Source: Spirosoma sp. 48-14
GTDB lineage: Bacteria > Bacteroidota > Bacteroidia > Cytophagales > Spirosomataceae
Assembly (NCBI RefSeq): GCF_001898575.1
Contig: NZ_MKUD01000070.1
Coordinates: 174,907 to 238,906, forward strand
Direction: 5' to 3'
DNA: 64,000 bases
Shown: positions 42,584-51,819 of the stretch, piece after piece
Layout of the letters: each line of letters starts with the position of its first letter
Position numbering within the stretch: position 1 is the stretch's first letter
Translations under genes and position numbers: made by a program
Notes under the pieces: generated by a model
The model's database searches: none
Seen by the model: only the letters and a program-made list of their open reading frames with translations
Told to the model about the DNA's origin: nothing

Positions 42584-44023
42584 ATGGACATGACGAGCTT
42601 TTTTTGCGCTTACGTTCGACAACGGTTTGTAACAACCAGAAACCGATACTGGCAAACTGGGTGTATTCTGGTGGGACTGAGTCTATCCGGGCTACCGTCC
42701 TGGGGGCAAACACTCTCGCTGAATCAGGTAGTCGAGCAGAGCGTACGACAGTATCCGTTTCTGAAAGCGAAGCAGGCCGAAATCAGTAGTGCCGAGCGTC
42801 GGGTACAGGCCAGCCAGACTGAACTGATGCCGATTATGCTGCTTCAGCATCAATACAATTACGCCACCAGTAACAGCCTGAATGGGTCTTTCTTCCCAAA
42901 TGAAAGCGTCAATATTTCTACATCGGGTGGTGTACGGCCTGTAGCGATTTCGCAGGCTAGTTTTGGGAGTTTCTCTACCGCTTCTATCGAATGGCGGGCT
43001 ACCACGTTTGGACGGGTCAAAGCGAACATTGGCGTAGCTAATGCCGATCTGCAACGGAGTCAGGTCGATTACGAAAATGAAGTGTTTCAGCATCAGGTGC
43101 GTACCATTGATGCCTATCTGCTTTTGCTGATCAATCAGAAACTGGTTCAGATTCAACGAAGCAATCTGGACCGGGCCGAAACCTTCAAACGAGTAGTCGA
43201 TTCGGGTGTCCGGTCGGGGATGCGGGCGGGCGTCGATAGTGCACTGGCTACCGCAGAGGCCGTTCGGGCACGTTTGCTCTTACTCGAAAGCCAACAGCGT
43301 GAGCAGGTACAACGGCTCCGGCTATCCGAACTAACGGGCTTGTTGCAGACCAACCTCCAGGTCGACAGTATGCGCTTCTACATCAATCTTCCTAACGATT
43401 CGTTTCTGTCCGATTCCATTTCGCCCAAGAACCCAACGCTTCGACTGTTCGAATCACAGGTCAATCTGTCGGCTGCCCGGAGTTTGGCAACCCAGCGGTC
43501 GGGGATGCCCATGATTTCACTGGTCGGGGTGGGTAATGCGCGCGGGTCGGGCTTTTCCAATCAGGGCGATATTTTTCTGAATAATCAGATTAATGGTCTT
43601 GGCTATCAGGTAGGTAACTACCTCGTTGGGGTCGTAGCACGCTGGAATTTAACCAATATGATACGCACTAGACGCGATTATCAGGCCGACCAGTTTCAGG
43701 TGGAGCGATTCCGGCAATTGTTCAATGAGCAGCGTCTGCGAATCAACCGACAGTACCAGGAAGCGGATACGCAATATGACGTAGCACTGGAACAGGCGCG
43801 TCAGGCCCCGCTTCAGCTACGGGCGGCTCGTCAGGCATACGATCAGGCGAAGGCTCGCTATACCAGTGGTTTAACCGACTTGCCGACGCTTCTGCAAAGC
43901 GTGGTTACGCTCAACCGGGCCGAAGTCGATGGCTACGTAGCCACTAGCAACGTCTGGCGGTTTCTGCTCCTGAAAGCCGCTGCCGAAGGGGATTTGTCGC
44001 TATTTATGAATCAGGTACGGTAG
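42584..44023 (+). CDS. TolC-like outer-membrane efflux channel
   Basis: 479 residues. N-terminal signal region to about 41 (ending SWGQ), then the TolC pattern: LSLNQVVEQSVRQYPFLKAKQ, two long helical blocks (about 140-220 and 350-460) with QRSQVDYENEVFQHQVRTID and RQAYDQAKARYTSGLTDLPT. It forms the outer-membrane tunnel for the RND pump encoded next. ATG codons at 42584 and 42590 are both possible. Its stop codon overlaps the left end of a GTAGAGAC-type repeat. Confidence 0.9.
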   Translation: MDMTSFFCAYVRQRFVTTRNRYWQTGCILVGLSLSGLPSWGQTLSLNQVVEQSVRQYPFLKAKQAEISSAERRVQASQTELMPIMLLQHQYNYATSNSLNGSFFPNESVNISTSGGVRPVAISQASFGSFSTASIEWRATTFGRVKANIGVANADLQRSQVDYENEVFQHQVRTIDAYLLLLINQKLVQIQRSNLDRAETFKRVVDSGVRSGMRAGVDSALATAEAVRARLLLLESQQREQVQRLRLSELTGLLQTNLQVDSMRFYINLPNDSFLSDSISPKNPTLRLFESQVNLSAARSLATQRSGMPMISLVGVGNARGSGFSNQGDIFLNNQINGLGYQVGNYLVGVVARWNLTNMIRTRRDYQADQFQVERFRQLFNEQRLRINRQYQEADTQYDVALEQARQAPLQLRAARQAYDQAKARYTSGLTDLPTLLQSVVTLNRAEVDGYVATSNVWRFLLLKAAAEGDLSLFMNQVR

Positions 44024-44119
44024 AGACTGGTGCGCTACCTCTTGTGCGTCAGCAGTTTATAGGCCTAGTCGTCTGTTTCAATAACCATCCGGTCATAAGA
44101 CGCAAAGATGCGTCTCTAC
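44020..44119. repeat. Degenerate GTAGAGACGCAA-family element at the tolC/RND junction
   Basis: GTAGAGAC at the left, GACGCAAAGATGCGTCTCTAC at the right, and CCGGTCAT just before the right half, the same order as in the element at 10087-10165. The left half has decayed (no full GCGTCTC hairpin). It spans the tolC stop codon and leaves 17 bases before the RND start at 44137. Confidence 0.8.
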
Positions 44120-44136
44120 ACATAAAAATTAACCTT

Positions 44137-47100
44137 ATGAATTCGATCATTCGATCTGCGTTGCGAAAGCCGATTTCGGTGGTGGTAGCGGTTATGGGAC
44201 TGTTATTCTTCGCGGTGATGTCGTTGTTTACTATTCCGGTCGATATTTTTCCGAACCTCGATCTGCCGACTATTTACGTGGTGCAACCGTATGGGGGGAT
44301 GGCGCCCGACCAGATGGACGGGTTTATCGCTACCCGTTATCAGGATCACTTTCTGTACGTATCGGGGATTCGCGATGTTGAAGTAAAAACGATTCAGGGA
44401 CTATCGCTGATCAAGCTGCAATTTTACCCTGGCACCGATATGGCGCAGGCTGCGGCTGAGGTGGCCAACAACGTTTCACGGGCAAAAGCGTATATGCCCG
44501 AAGGAACGGTGCCGCCACAGGTGGTGCGTTTCGATGCCAGTTCGGTGCCGGTAGGTCAATTGGTGTTTGAAAGTCAGAGTCGGTCATTGAACGAAATTCA
44601 GGATTATGCCTCGTCTCGTGTGCGGCCGATGTTCTCCCGGATTCCGGGCGTGTCGAGTCCTCCGCCGTTTGGGGGTAACCAGCGTACCGTCGTTATCCGG
44701 GTGAATCCGCAACTGGTGCGTAGTTATCAGCTTACGCCTGAAGAGGTCATTAAAGCCATTACGACCAATAACCAGCCATCGCCCGCCGGGAATATTCGGA
44801 TCGGTGATAAAGCACTGATGACCCCCGTAAATTCACTGGTGAAACGCCCGGAAGATTTTCTGAATATTCCGATTCGGATTGGTACGGGCCCAACGGTGTT
44901 TGTACGGGATATTGGAACGGTGGAGGATGCCGCCGACGTAACGGTAAGTTATGCACTGGTCAACGGGCGACGGGCGGTGTACATTCCGGTGGTCAAAAAG
45001 TCAGATGCCTCAACGCTCGATGTCGTGAACAACATCCGCAAGGCGATGCCCGAACTACAGGCGGCTGTTCCCGAAGATGTAAAGATTTCGTACGAGTTCG
45101 ACCAGTCGGTTTACGTAACCAACGCGCTCAAAAGTCTGGTGACAGAAGGGGTGTTGGGCGCTATCCTGACCGGATTGATGGTTCTACTTTTCCTGCGCGA
45201 CTGGCGGAGTGTGATTATTGTGGTACTGACCATCCCGATTTCGATTCTGTCGGCGGTGATCCTGCTCAATCTGTTCGGGCAAACCATCAACATCATGACG
45301 CTGTCAGGACTGGCACTGGCCATTGGGATCCTGGTCGATCAGGCGACGGTGACCATTGAAAATATTCACCAGCATCTGGAAGAAGGCAAACCAAAAGCGG
45401 TTGCGATCTGGGATGCCTGTAAGGAAATCATTTTCCCAGAATTCCTGATTCTGCTGGCCATTCTGGCGGTGTTTGCCCCGGCATTCGTGATGAGTGGAAT
45501 CCCCCGCTCCATGTTTCTGCCGCTGTCGCTTTCCGTAGGGTTTGCCATGATTGCCTCGTTCATCCTGTCACAGACACTCGTGCCGGTGATGGCCAACTGG
45601 CTGCTGAAAGCCCATCCTAAACACGAAGCCCCAACGTTAGCGCTGGATGCTCAGGAGCGCCACATGATTCTGGACGAAGCGGCCCATCCAACAAAAAACG
45701 CTACCGGTTTTGAGAAGTTCAAGCAACGCTATACGGCTCAGCTTGAAAAGATTATAAACCGTCGGGGGCTGGTTGTCGGAGGGTATCTGATTGGTTCGCT
45801 GGCCATCATTGTGGTCTGCTTTCTGGTGATCGGGACGGATATTCTGCCCCACGCCAACAGCCACCAGTTTCAGCTTCGGTTGCGCGTTCCCGATGGCACA
45901 CGCGTAGAACGGACCGAACTGGCTACGCTGAAAGTCCTCGACATCATCAAGAAAGAAGTAGGCCCTGAGCATCTTGAAATTTCATCGGCCTATGTCGGTA
46001 CAGTACCGTCCAGTTATGGTACATCGAACATCTTCGTGTTCAACAGCGGCCCACACGAAGCCGTCTTGCAGGTGTCGCTTCACGAAGATTTTCCGGTGAA
46101 GATGGACGATCTGAAAGAGCAGCTACGCAGTCGGATTGCCAGTGCCTTACCCAACGCCCGTATTTCGTTCGAGCCGATTGAACTGGTCGATAAAATCATG
46201 AGTCAGGGTTCGGCTACGCCAATTGAGGTGACGGTAGCCGCCAAAGACCTGAATGAAGCGGGCCGGTTTGCGAATAAAATCAAAGACCGGATGAGCCAGA
46301 TTGCCTACCTACGCGATGTGCAGATAGCCCAGCCGTTGTCGTACCCGATCCTGAACGTGACCATGAACCGCGAACGGGCCGGGCAGTTGGGGGTTACATC
46401 AACGCAGGTGGCCCGGTCGATGGTGGCGGCTACATCATCGAGCCGTTTTACCGATAAAAACCTCTGGCTCGACGATTCGAAAGGACTGGCGTACCAGGTG
46501 CAGGTGCAGATTCCTGAATACCAGATGGCCAATACCAACGATATTGGGAATATTCCGTTGAAAAGTGGTGAAATGCGCCCGCTCCTGTCGGATGTGGCTA
46601 CGTTCTCGGAAGGGACGGCCCCCGGCGAATACGACCGGGCAGGCCCGAACCGATTGGTGACAGTAACGGCCAATCTTCAGAAAAAAGACCTGGGTACCGC
46701 CCAGAAAGCCGTTATGCAGGCTATCAAAGATGCTGGCGATCCACCCCGTGGAGTAATTGTGGAGATGCGGGGACAAACCCGGCTCCTGGCGGATACGCTG
46801 AGCAGTTTGCAAACGGGTCTGCTGGTCGCGATTATCATTATCTTCTTACTGCTGGCGGCCAACTACCAGTCGTTTAAGCTGTCGTTGGTTATTCTGGCGG
46901 CTATTCCGGCGGTGGTGGCGGGGGCTTTGCTGATGTTGCTGGCCTGTGGCGCTACGTTGAACCTGCAATCGTACATGGGGCTGATTATGTCGGTAGGGGT
47001 ATCGGTAGCCAATGCCATTCTGATGGTAACGAATGCCGAGAACTTACGACTGGAAATAGGCGAAACCCGAAAGGCTGCTGTATTGGCAGCTAACAGCCGG

Positions 47101-47364
47101 ATTCGCCCCATCCTGATGACCAGTATTGCCATGATTGCCGGGATGGTGCCGATGGCTTCGGGCCTGGGCGAAGGGGGCGATCAGATTGCGCCACTGGGTC
47201 AGGCAGTTATCGGTGGGTTGATTGCGTCTACATTGGCCGCTTTGCTGATTCTGCCCTGTGTGTTTACGCAGCTTCAGGCCAAAGCCGCTACCCAATCCGT
47301 ATCGCTTGACCCCGAAGACCCGGAAAGCAAATACTATCATCCCGAACTAAGTGCTACAGCATAA
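44137..47364 (+). CDS. RND-family efflux transporter, inner-membrane subunit
   Basis: 1075 residues from ATG 44137 (MNSIIRSALRKPISVVVAVM), the standard start; the open frame upstream lies inside the repeat. It has the AcrB/CusA type fold: first membrane helix (16-32), two large periplasmic loops, and 12 membrane helices, with DILPHANSHQFQLRLRVPDG at the start of the second loop. The conserved helix-4 region ALAIGILVDQATVTIENIHQH carries one Asp in the proton path (L-V-D-Q), where AcrB has the pair GLLVDDAIV; the second Asp is Gln here, as in other export-type relatives. Proton-driven efflux of unknown compounds. The substrate is not a metal by motif. It is the second gene of a tolC-RND-adaptor operon. 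Confidence 0.92.
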   Translation: MNSIIRSALRKPISVVVAVMGLLFFAVMSLFTIPVDIFPNLDLPTIYVVQPYGGMAPDQMDGFIATRYQDHFLYVSGIRDVEVKTIQGLSLIKLQFYPGTDMAQAAAEVANNVSRAKAYMPEGTVPPQVVRFDASSVPVGQLVFESQSRSLNEIQDYASSRVRPMFSRIPGVSSPPPFGGNQRTVVIRVNPQLVRSYQLTPEEVIKAITTNNQPSPAGNIRIGDKALMTPVNSLVKRPEDFLNIPIRIGTGPTVFVRDIGTVEDAADVTVSYALVNGRRAVYIPVVKKSDASTLDVVNNIRKAMPELQAAVPEDVKISYEFDQSVYVTNALKSLVTEGVLGAILTGLMVLLFLRDWRSVIIVVLTIPISILSAVILLNLFGQTINIMTLSGLALAIGILVDQATVTIENIHQHLEEGKPKAVAIWDACKEIIFPEFLILLAILAVFAPAFVMSGIPRSMFLPLSLSVGFAMIASFILSQTLVPVMANWLLKAHPKHEAPTLALDAQERHMILDEAAHPTKNATGFEKFKQRYTAQLEKIINRRGLVVGGYLIGSLAIIVVCFLVIGTDILPHANSHQFQLRLRVPDGTRVERTELATLKVLDIIKKEVGPEHLEISSAYVGTVPSSYGTSNIFVFNSGPHEAVLQVSLHEDFPVKMDDLKEQLRSRIASALPNARISFEPIELVDKIMSQGSATPIEVTVAAKDLNEAGRFANKIKDRMSQIAYLRDVQIAQPLSYPILNVTMNRERAGQLGVTSTQVARSMVAATSSSRFTDKNLWLDDSKGLAYQVQVQIPEYQMANTNDIGNIPLKSGEMRPLLSDVATFSEGTAPGEYDRAGPNRLVTVTANLQKKDLGTAQKAVMQAIKDAGDPPRGVIVEMRGQTRLLADTLSSLQTGLLVAIIIIFLLLAANYQSFKLSLVILAAIPAVVAGALLMLLACGATLNLQSYMGLIMSVGVSVANAILMVTNAENLRLEIGETRKAAVLAANSRIRPILMTSIAMIAGMVPMASGLGEGGDQIAPLGQAVIGGLIASTLAALLILPCVFTQLQAKAATQSVSLDPEDPESKYYHPELSATA

Positions 47365-47386
47365 AATTGGTCTTTACATCCTTTCA

Positions 47387-48571
47387 ATGGCAACAGACAT
47401 GGCTTCTTTTCACGATAATCGCTCTTTCACTCTTTCGCTCTTTCGCTCTTTATCCCTGAGCCTATGCATATCTACAGCTATGGTTGCCTGTACTACCGCC
47501 AGCAGCGATCATAAAACGCCAGCCAAAGAACCTGAAATTCAGCAGGTAGTGGTATCGACAGTACAGTCGCTCCAACCCAGCAAACGGGTTACGCTTCCCG
47601 GTGAACTGAAACCCTGGAACCGGGTGAGTATGTATGCCAAAGTAAAGGGGTTTGTCCGGGACGTTTCGGTCGACCGGGGCACCGTTGTTCGTAAAGGGCA
47701 GGTACTGGCTCGGCTGGATGCGCCCGAAGTCATTTCCGAACTCAGTCAGGCACAGGCGCAGCTACAGGCGCAGGAGGCTACGCTGGTAGAACAGACAACC
47801 CGTGCTCGCGCCAGCAAATTGACGTATACGCGGCTTTTGCAAACGGCCAAAATGGAAGGCGCTGTGTCTGCCAATGAACTCGACCAGGCGCAGGCTCGTA
47901 TGCAGGCCGACAGTGCTATGGTAGCCGTAGCGCGGGGTACCGTGCAGGCGTCTCGTTCCAATTACCAGGCGAAGACCGAACTGCGCCAATACCTAACCAT
48001 TACGGCCCCATTCGATGGTATAGTTATTGAGCGGAATATCAGCCCCGGCGCCCTGGTTGGCGCGGGCGATAGCGGTAAACCGTTGTTTGTGCTGGAAGAC
48101 AGCCGGACCCTTCGCCTGACGGTGGCTATCCCTGAGTTGTTCGCCAATCAGTTGCCGCCCAATAGTTCGGTTTCGTTTACGGTCAACGCCATGCCCGATC
48201 GTCGGTTCAATGCGAAACTGGCTCGTTCGGCTCAGAGTCTGGTCGAAGCCAATCGGTCGATGATGGCCGAGTTTGATGTGCCTAATGCCGCACACGAACT
48301 GAAAGCCGGTATGTATGCTGAGGTTCAGATGCCTATCGAGCGTACGGCTAAAACCCTGTTTGTGCCGACAACTGCCGTAGTCAACTCCAGCGAGAAGATG
48401 TTTCTGATTAAGGTACAGGACAACCGGGCACAGTGGGTTTCCGTGCAAAAAGGAAATGTGCTGGATAGTCTGGTCGAAGTATTTGGCGACGTTCAGCCGG
48501 GGATGGCCATAGTGAAAAAAGCATCTGAAGAAATCCGGGATGGACAGGAAGTGAAAGCCGTTCAGAAGTGA
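47387..48571 (+). CDS. RND periplasmic adaptor (membrane-fusion) lipoprotein
   Basis: 394 residues from ATG 47387. The signal peptide, lipobox TAMVAC (Cys near residue 35), is encoded by a low-complexity stretch (NRSFTLSLFRSLSLSLC) that copies the GCTCTTTC hairpin repeat seen before galU. The adaptor body has the HlyD order: barrel-hybrid start VTLPGELKPWNRVSMYAKV with VDRGTVVRKGQVLARLDAPE, a coiled hairpin (about 115-190), a lipoyl-like half TAPFDGIVIERNISPGALVG, and a beta-barrel and membrane-proximal end. It links the RND pump to TolC. Third gene of the operon, 22 bases after the RND stop. Confidence 0.92.
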   Translation: MATDMASFHDNRSFTLSLFRSLSLSLCISTAMVACTTASSDHKTPAKEPEIQQVVVSTVQSLQPSKRVTLPGELKPWNRVSMYAKVKGFVRDVSVDRGTVVRKGQVLARLDAPEVISELSQAQAQLQAQEATLVEQTTRARASKLTYTRLLQTAKMEGAVSANELDQAQARMQADSAMVAVARGTVQASRSNYQAKTELRQYLTITAPFDGIVIERNISPGALVGAGDSGKPLFVLEDSRTLRLTVAIPELFANQLPPNSSVSFTVNAMPDRRFNAKLARSAQSLVEANRSMMAEFDVPNAAHELKAGMYAEVQMPIERTAKTLFVPTTAVVNSSEKMFLIKVQDNRAQWVSVQKGNVLDSLVEVFGDVQPGMAIVKKASEEIRDGQEVKAVQK

Positions 48572-48610
48572 AATAGTTGGATGAAGTAATGTGTCGAAGA
48601 GCTATAAAGC

Positions 48611-49678
48611 CTACGGCTGATTGATGGGAATGCCTACCCGATATAAATCGAATCCGCCTTTACCTCCTGGACGATTCGAGGAAAAGATCATGAGTTGATT
48701 ACTGAACTGGTTTAAACTAGCCAGAATAGGGCGATATTCATCATACTTGGTGTTGATGGCAGGGCCGAAATTGACAGGGGCTGACCAGCCATCGGAGGTC
48801 CATTGACTGTAATACAGATCGAATCCGCCATAACCTCCCGGACGGTTAGACGTAAATACTAATTTATCCCCACTGATGAACGGGCATTTATCATCGGCTG
48901 AGGAAGACAGAGCTGTAACTTTTTCAATCGGGACATCGGTCAGCGTGGTTAATTGGGTTGGTAATGCGGAAGGAGAGAGAGTTGGTAAAGTGGCCTTGTA
49001 TACATCGAACGAACCAGCCCGGTTAGACGTGAAGTAAATGGTTTGGTTGGTTTTGTCAAACGTTGGATAGGCGTCATCATAAGGCGAATTGAGGAAGGAC
49101 ACCGGCTTAGGATCGACAAATACCTTGTTACTGGCTCGGCTCGATAGGCCGGTTACGGAACTTGGTGAGGACTGATAATTATGCGTCAGGTAAATATCCA
49201 GATTGCCAGTCCGATCCGAAGCAAACAGCATCAGATACTCCCCGAAGTGTGTATCACTGTAGGACGTATTGATGGTTAAATCATGGCTAAACGAGCGGAT
49301 ATAAGGGCCTAATTCGTTGGCATTGGAGTTAGCTTTTCCAGTAGCCCAGGTCAACGGACTTTGTTCTTCAACAACATCTAAGCCTCCGTAGGGCTGAGAA
49401 TCAAACGTAATGGAGCCGTTTCGTAGATCAAAGTAGGTTTCCAGCGATTCATGAACGAAGTCAAAATCGGTTCGTCCTCCTCGTTTAGATGAGAATACCA
49501 ACGCCATTACATTTCCTACAAAGTGGCTGGTTGAATTATAATCGTCGTCGACGGAATTAATATCCCCTAAGTTTTCAACTGTTTCGGGGAACTGGCCTTG
49601 TGTGTACTGGTCGGGAAGTAATGGACCGCAGTTACTGGCAATCACTAATAGGAGGGATAGAAAAAGAAGTCGTTTCAT
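48611..49678 (-). CDS. PD40/TolB-like beta-propeller lipoprotein
   Basis: 355 residues from ATG 49678 (MKRLLFLSLLLVIASNC); the 10 codons upstream do not look like signal sequence. Lipobox IASNC (Cys17). The body repeats the WD40-like PD40 motif, seen four times: VFSSKRGG, YFTSNRAGSFDVYK, VFTSNRPGGYGGFDLYYS and IFSSNRPGGKGGFDLYRV. Members occur in the envelope with OmpA-like or TPR proteins, but here no OmpA domain follows. Function unknown. Convergent with the adaptor gene. Confidence 0.88.
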   Translation of the reverse strand: MKRLLFLSLLLVIASNCGPLLPDQYTQGQFPETVENLGDINSVDDDYNSTSHFVGNVMALVFSSKRGGRTDFDFVHESLETYFDLRNGSITFDSQPYGGLDVVEEQSPLTWATGKANSNANELGPYIRSFSHDLTINTSYSDTHFGEYLMLFASDRTGNLDIYLTHNYQSSPSSVTGLSSRASNKVFVDPKPVSFLNSPYDDAYPTFDKTNQTIYFTSNRAGSFDVYKATLPTLSPSALPTQLTTLTDVPIEKVTALSSSADDKCPFISGDKLVFTSNRPGGYGGFDLYYSQWTSDGWSAPVNFGPAINTKYDEYRPILASLNQFSNQLMIFSSNRPGGKGGFDLYRVGIPINQP

Positions 49679-49769
49679 CGTACAATAGTTTCGTAGTATA
49701 GACTCCAATTTTAAGGATACAGTTGGAACGGTATGGTCTATAATAGATTGGCCAAGAAGTTGTTTGCAT

Positions 49770-49831
49770 TTGTAACGCGGGTGGAAACCCGCGCTCTTTT
49801 TTTTAATCGTGGGTTTCCACCCGCGTTACAA
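49770..49831. repeat. CGGGTGGAAACCCGCG-family inverted repeat, copy 2
   Basis: TGTAACGCGGGTGGAAACCC and its complement GGGTTTCCACCCGCGTTACA pair almost perfectly around a T-rich loop. It lies in the leader region between divergent genes (48611 and 49954). Confidence 0.85.
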
Positions 49832-49953
49832 TTTTTATTTACCGGAAAGATATAGTTTGAAATATATAGTTATGTTTATTCGATAAACGCTTTTTAATTT
49901 GTCAGTTTGGTTAAACCGTCAATTTATACTGTTTTCTACTAGTTCAATACGCT

Positions 49954-50475
49954 ATGATGCTCTTGATGGACGGAATGTATAAAGGAGTTCACTATGAGAA
50001 TGTGGCTCACTGGGTTCAGAGTTATGAATCCGCATTCGAGCTACTAACGCAACTTGTAGTAAACCAATGGACATTGACGACGGCTATACTTGTCGATAAT
50101 GGCGATTGCCTGTGCCTGCCTGTTGAAGCATTTGATGGACAGCCAATTCTGGATCATATTCAGGCTTTGGAGCTGGAGTGGACCCAACTGCTGTTGCCGA
50201 GCCACTATAGTCCCTCCAGATCAGTCGATGCGCGGCTTAAGGATTGGTATGTACGACTGGATATCTATTATGGCGATTTACTGGCCCATTTAGAGAGAAT
50301 CATTCTTCTGCTGGAAAACCGGAAGCTTAAGATCCTGAATCATCACAATGAAGCGATGAGAAGCCTGCTGAGCAGTAAATACGAATCGCGGCTTGAGCTA
50401 AACCGGAAATTGCATTTGCAAACGCAAAATAATCGGCAAACGAATCAACAACGTTTACGGCAATTGGAGGGCTAA
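49954..50475 (+). CDS. Hypothetical cytoplasmic protein, mostly helical
   Basis: 173 residues, no signal peptide. The first 60 contain a Trp/Tyr-rich stretch (HYENVAHWVQSYESAFELLT), then LLPSHYSPSRSVDARLKDWYVRL and a long basic helix to the end (ILNHHNEAMRSLLSSKYESRLELNRK, Gln/Arg/Asn rich). The C-terminal 60 residues look like coiled coil. Four ATG codons near the start make the exact start uncertain. No family recognised. Confidence 0.65.
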   Translation: MMLLMDGMYKGVHYENVAHWVQSYESAFELLTQLVVNQWTLTTAILVDNGDCLCLPVEAFDGQPILDHIQALELEWTQLLLPSHYSPSRSVDARLKDWYVRLDIYYGDLLAHLERIILLLENRKLKILNHHNEAMRSLLSSKYESRLELNRKLHLQTQNNRQTNQQRLRQLEG

Positions 50476-50485
50476 ATGCTAAGAG

Positions 50486-51655
50486 TTAATACAGTAGGAA
50501 AGGCTCTATAATGGCTGCCCACCTCCTACAGTCAGTTACTGTCTGGCCCGTTTCCCGAAACGAAGCGAATGGTTGCTCAAACAAGGATTCTGAGTCAGGT
50601 ATGCCCAGGAGTTTGTCCAGGTGTTGCTTTCCCGTTGGGTTAACGTAAGTGGGGTAGGGAGCCCAGCTAAACTCGTCGGGATGAAAGTCGTAGACAAGCT
50701 TAATGAAAAGTAGTCCAGACCAAACCGCCTTAAACACAGTAGCATCCGTAACGTGAAACATCACCCCCTGGCACAGTTCTCCAGCATATTTACCACTTTG
50801 GGGTGTAAACGTTAAGGCGCGGGCAATAACACCCGGAATGCCCGTAGCATTGAACTGGTTCGTAAGCGTATACGCATCCAGCCAGGGTGCACCAGCCAGT
50901 TGAAACGGGGTTGCGGTTCCGCGTCCCTCGCTCAGATTAGTGGCTTCCAGCAGGCCCAAACCCGGATAAAGGACAGCCGCTTCCGAATTGACCATCGCTG
51001 GCGAGGTTGGTACAAACGAGGGCTGCCAATCGCGTGAAAAATCAGCTCGGCACCAGCCTTCGGCTTTTACAACAGTGAGTGATAGATTGGAAAAGCGCTG
51101 ATGTTGCCAGAATCGGGCTAATTCGCCAAAGGTGCAGGAATGCCGTAATGGAATAGCCCATCGGCCAATAAAGGATGAGCAGGTAGTTTCATCGAGAATA
51201 GGGCCTTCAATATGATCCATTCGCCCGGAAAGTGGGTTCGGTCGGTCGAGCAGAATTAGTGGCTTGCCATACTGCGAACAGGCTTCCATAACGTGCGTAA
51301 GCGTCCACAGGTAGGTATAAAAGCGGCAGCCGATGTCGGGCAAATCCACAATGACCACATCAATATCGGCCAGGTCGTCAGCTGAAGGCTGAAGTTTTGT
51401 ACCGTATAGACTGACAATAGGAAGACCCGTTAATGGATCGGTTCCATTCGGCATGAGCCTGCCATCTTCGCCAATCGAATCCAGCCCATGCTCGGGGGAG
51501 AACAATTTGGTTACTGGAAATCCAGCCGCTAGCAAAGCGTGCCGGGAAGGTATATACGAGGCCGTAATAGCGGCCTGATTGGTGACAAGGGCAATGCGTT
51601 TTTGCTGAAAATTTACTGCCTGTTCCAGGAAACGATCCATACCAAAGAAAACCAT
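50486..51655 (-). CDS. namZ: DUF1343 / GH171 exo-beta-N-acetylmuramidase (NamZ-like)
   Basis: 389 residues. DUF1343 hallmarks in order: KRIALVTNQAAITASYIPSR, LFSPEHGLDSIG, IVSLYGTKLQPS, VVIVDLPDIGCRFYTYLWTL and LLDRPNPLSGRMDHIEGP, then GLGLLEATNLSEGRGTATPF. In CAZy the family is GH171; the Bacillus and Tannerella enzymes take N-acetylmuramic acid from the non-reducing end of peptidoglycan. No signal peptide is visible (MVFFGMDRFLEQ), which suggests cytoplasmic recycling here, unless a better start lies elsewhere; none is seen upstream. Single gene. Confidence 0.92.
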   Translation of the reverse strand: MVFFGMDRFLEQAVNFQQKRIALVTNQAAITASYIPSRHALLAAGFPVTKLFSPEHGLDSIGEDGRLMPNGTDPLTGLPIVSLYGTKLQPSADDLADIDVVIVDLPDIGCRFYTYLWTLTHVMEACSQYGKPLILLDRPNPLSGRMDHIEGPILDETTCSSFIGRWAIPLRHSCTFGELARFWQHQRFSNLSLTVVKAEGWCRADFSRDWQPSFVPTSPAMVNSEAAVLYPGLGLLEATNLSEGRGTATPFQLAGAPWLDAYTLTNQFNATGIPGVIARALTFTPQSGKYAGELCQGVMFHVTDATVFKAVWSGLLFIKLVYDFHPDEFSWAPYPTYVNPTGKQHLDKLLGIPDSESLFEQPFASFRETGQTVTDCRRWAAIIEPFLLY

Positions 51656-51819
51656 AAAGCAGATGAGAAGGCCACTTCCCGAACGTTCAGAACTTCTGGG
51701 AAGTTTGCCGTATGAATCAGAGGGTCAGGCCAGAAGTTTGCTGAGTTTTCGTGGCTATTTTCAGAACAAAGATGTCGTCGTCACGTGTTTACTTTATGAC
51801 TAACTTAAAAACATTCACC

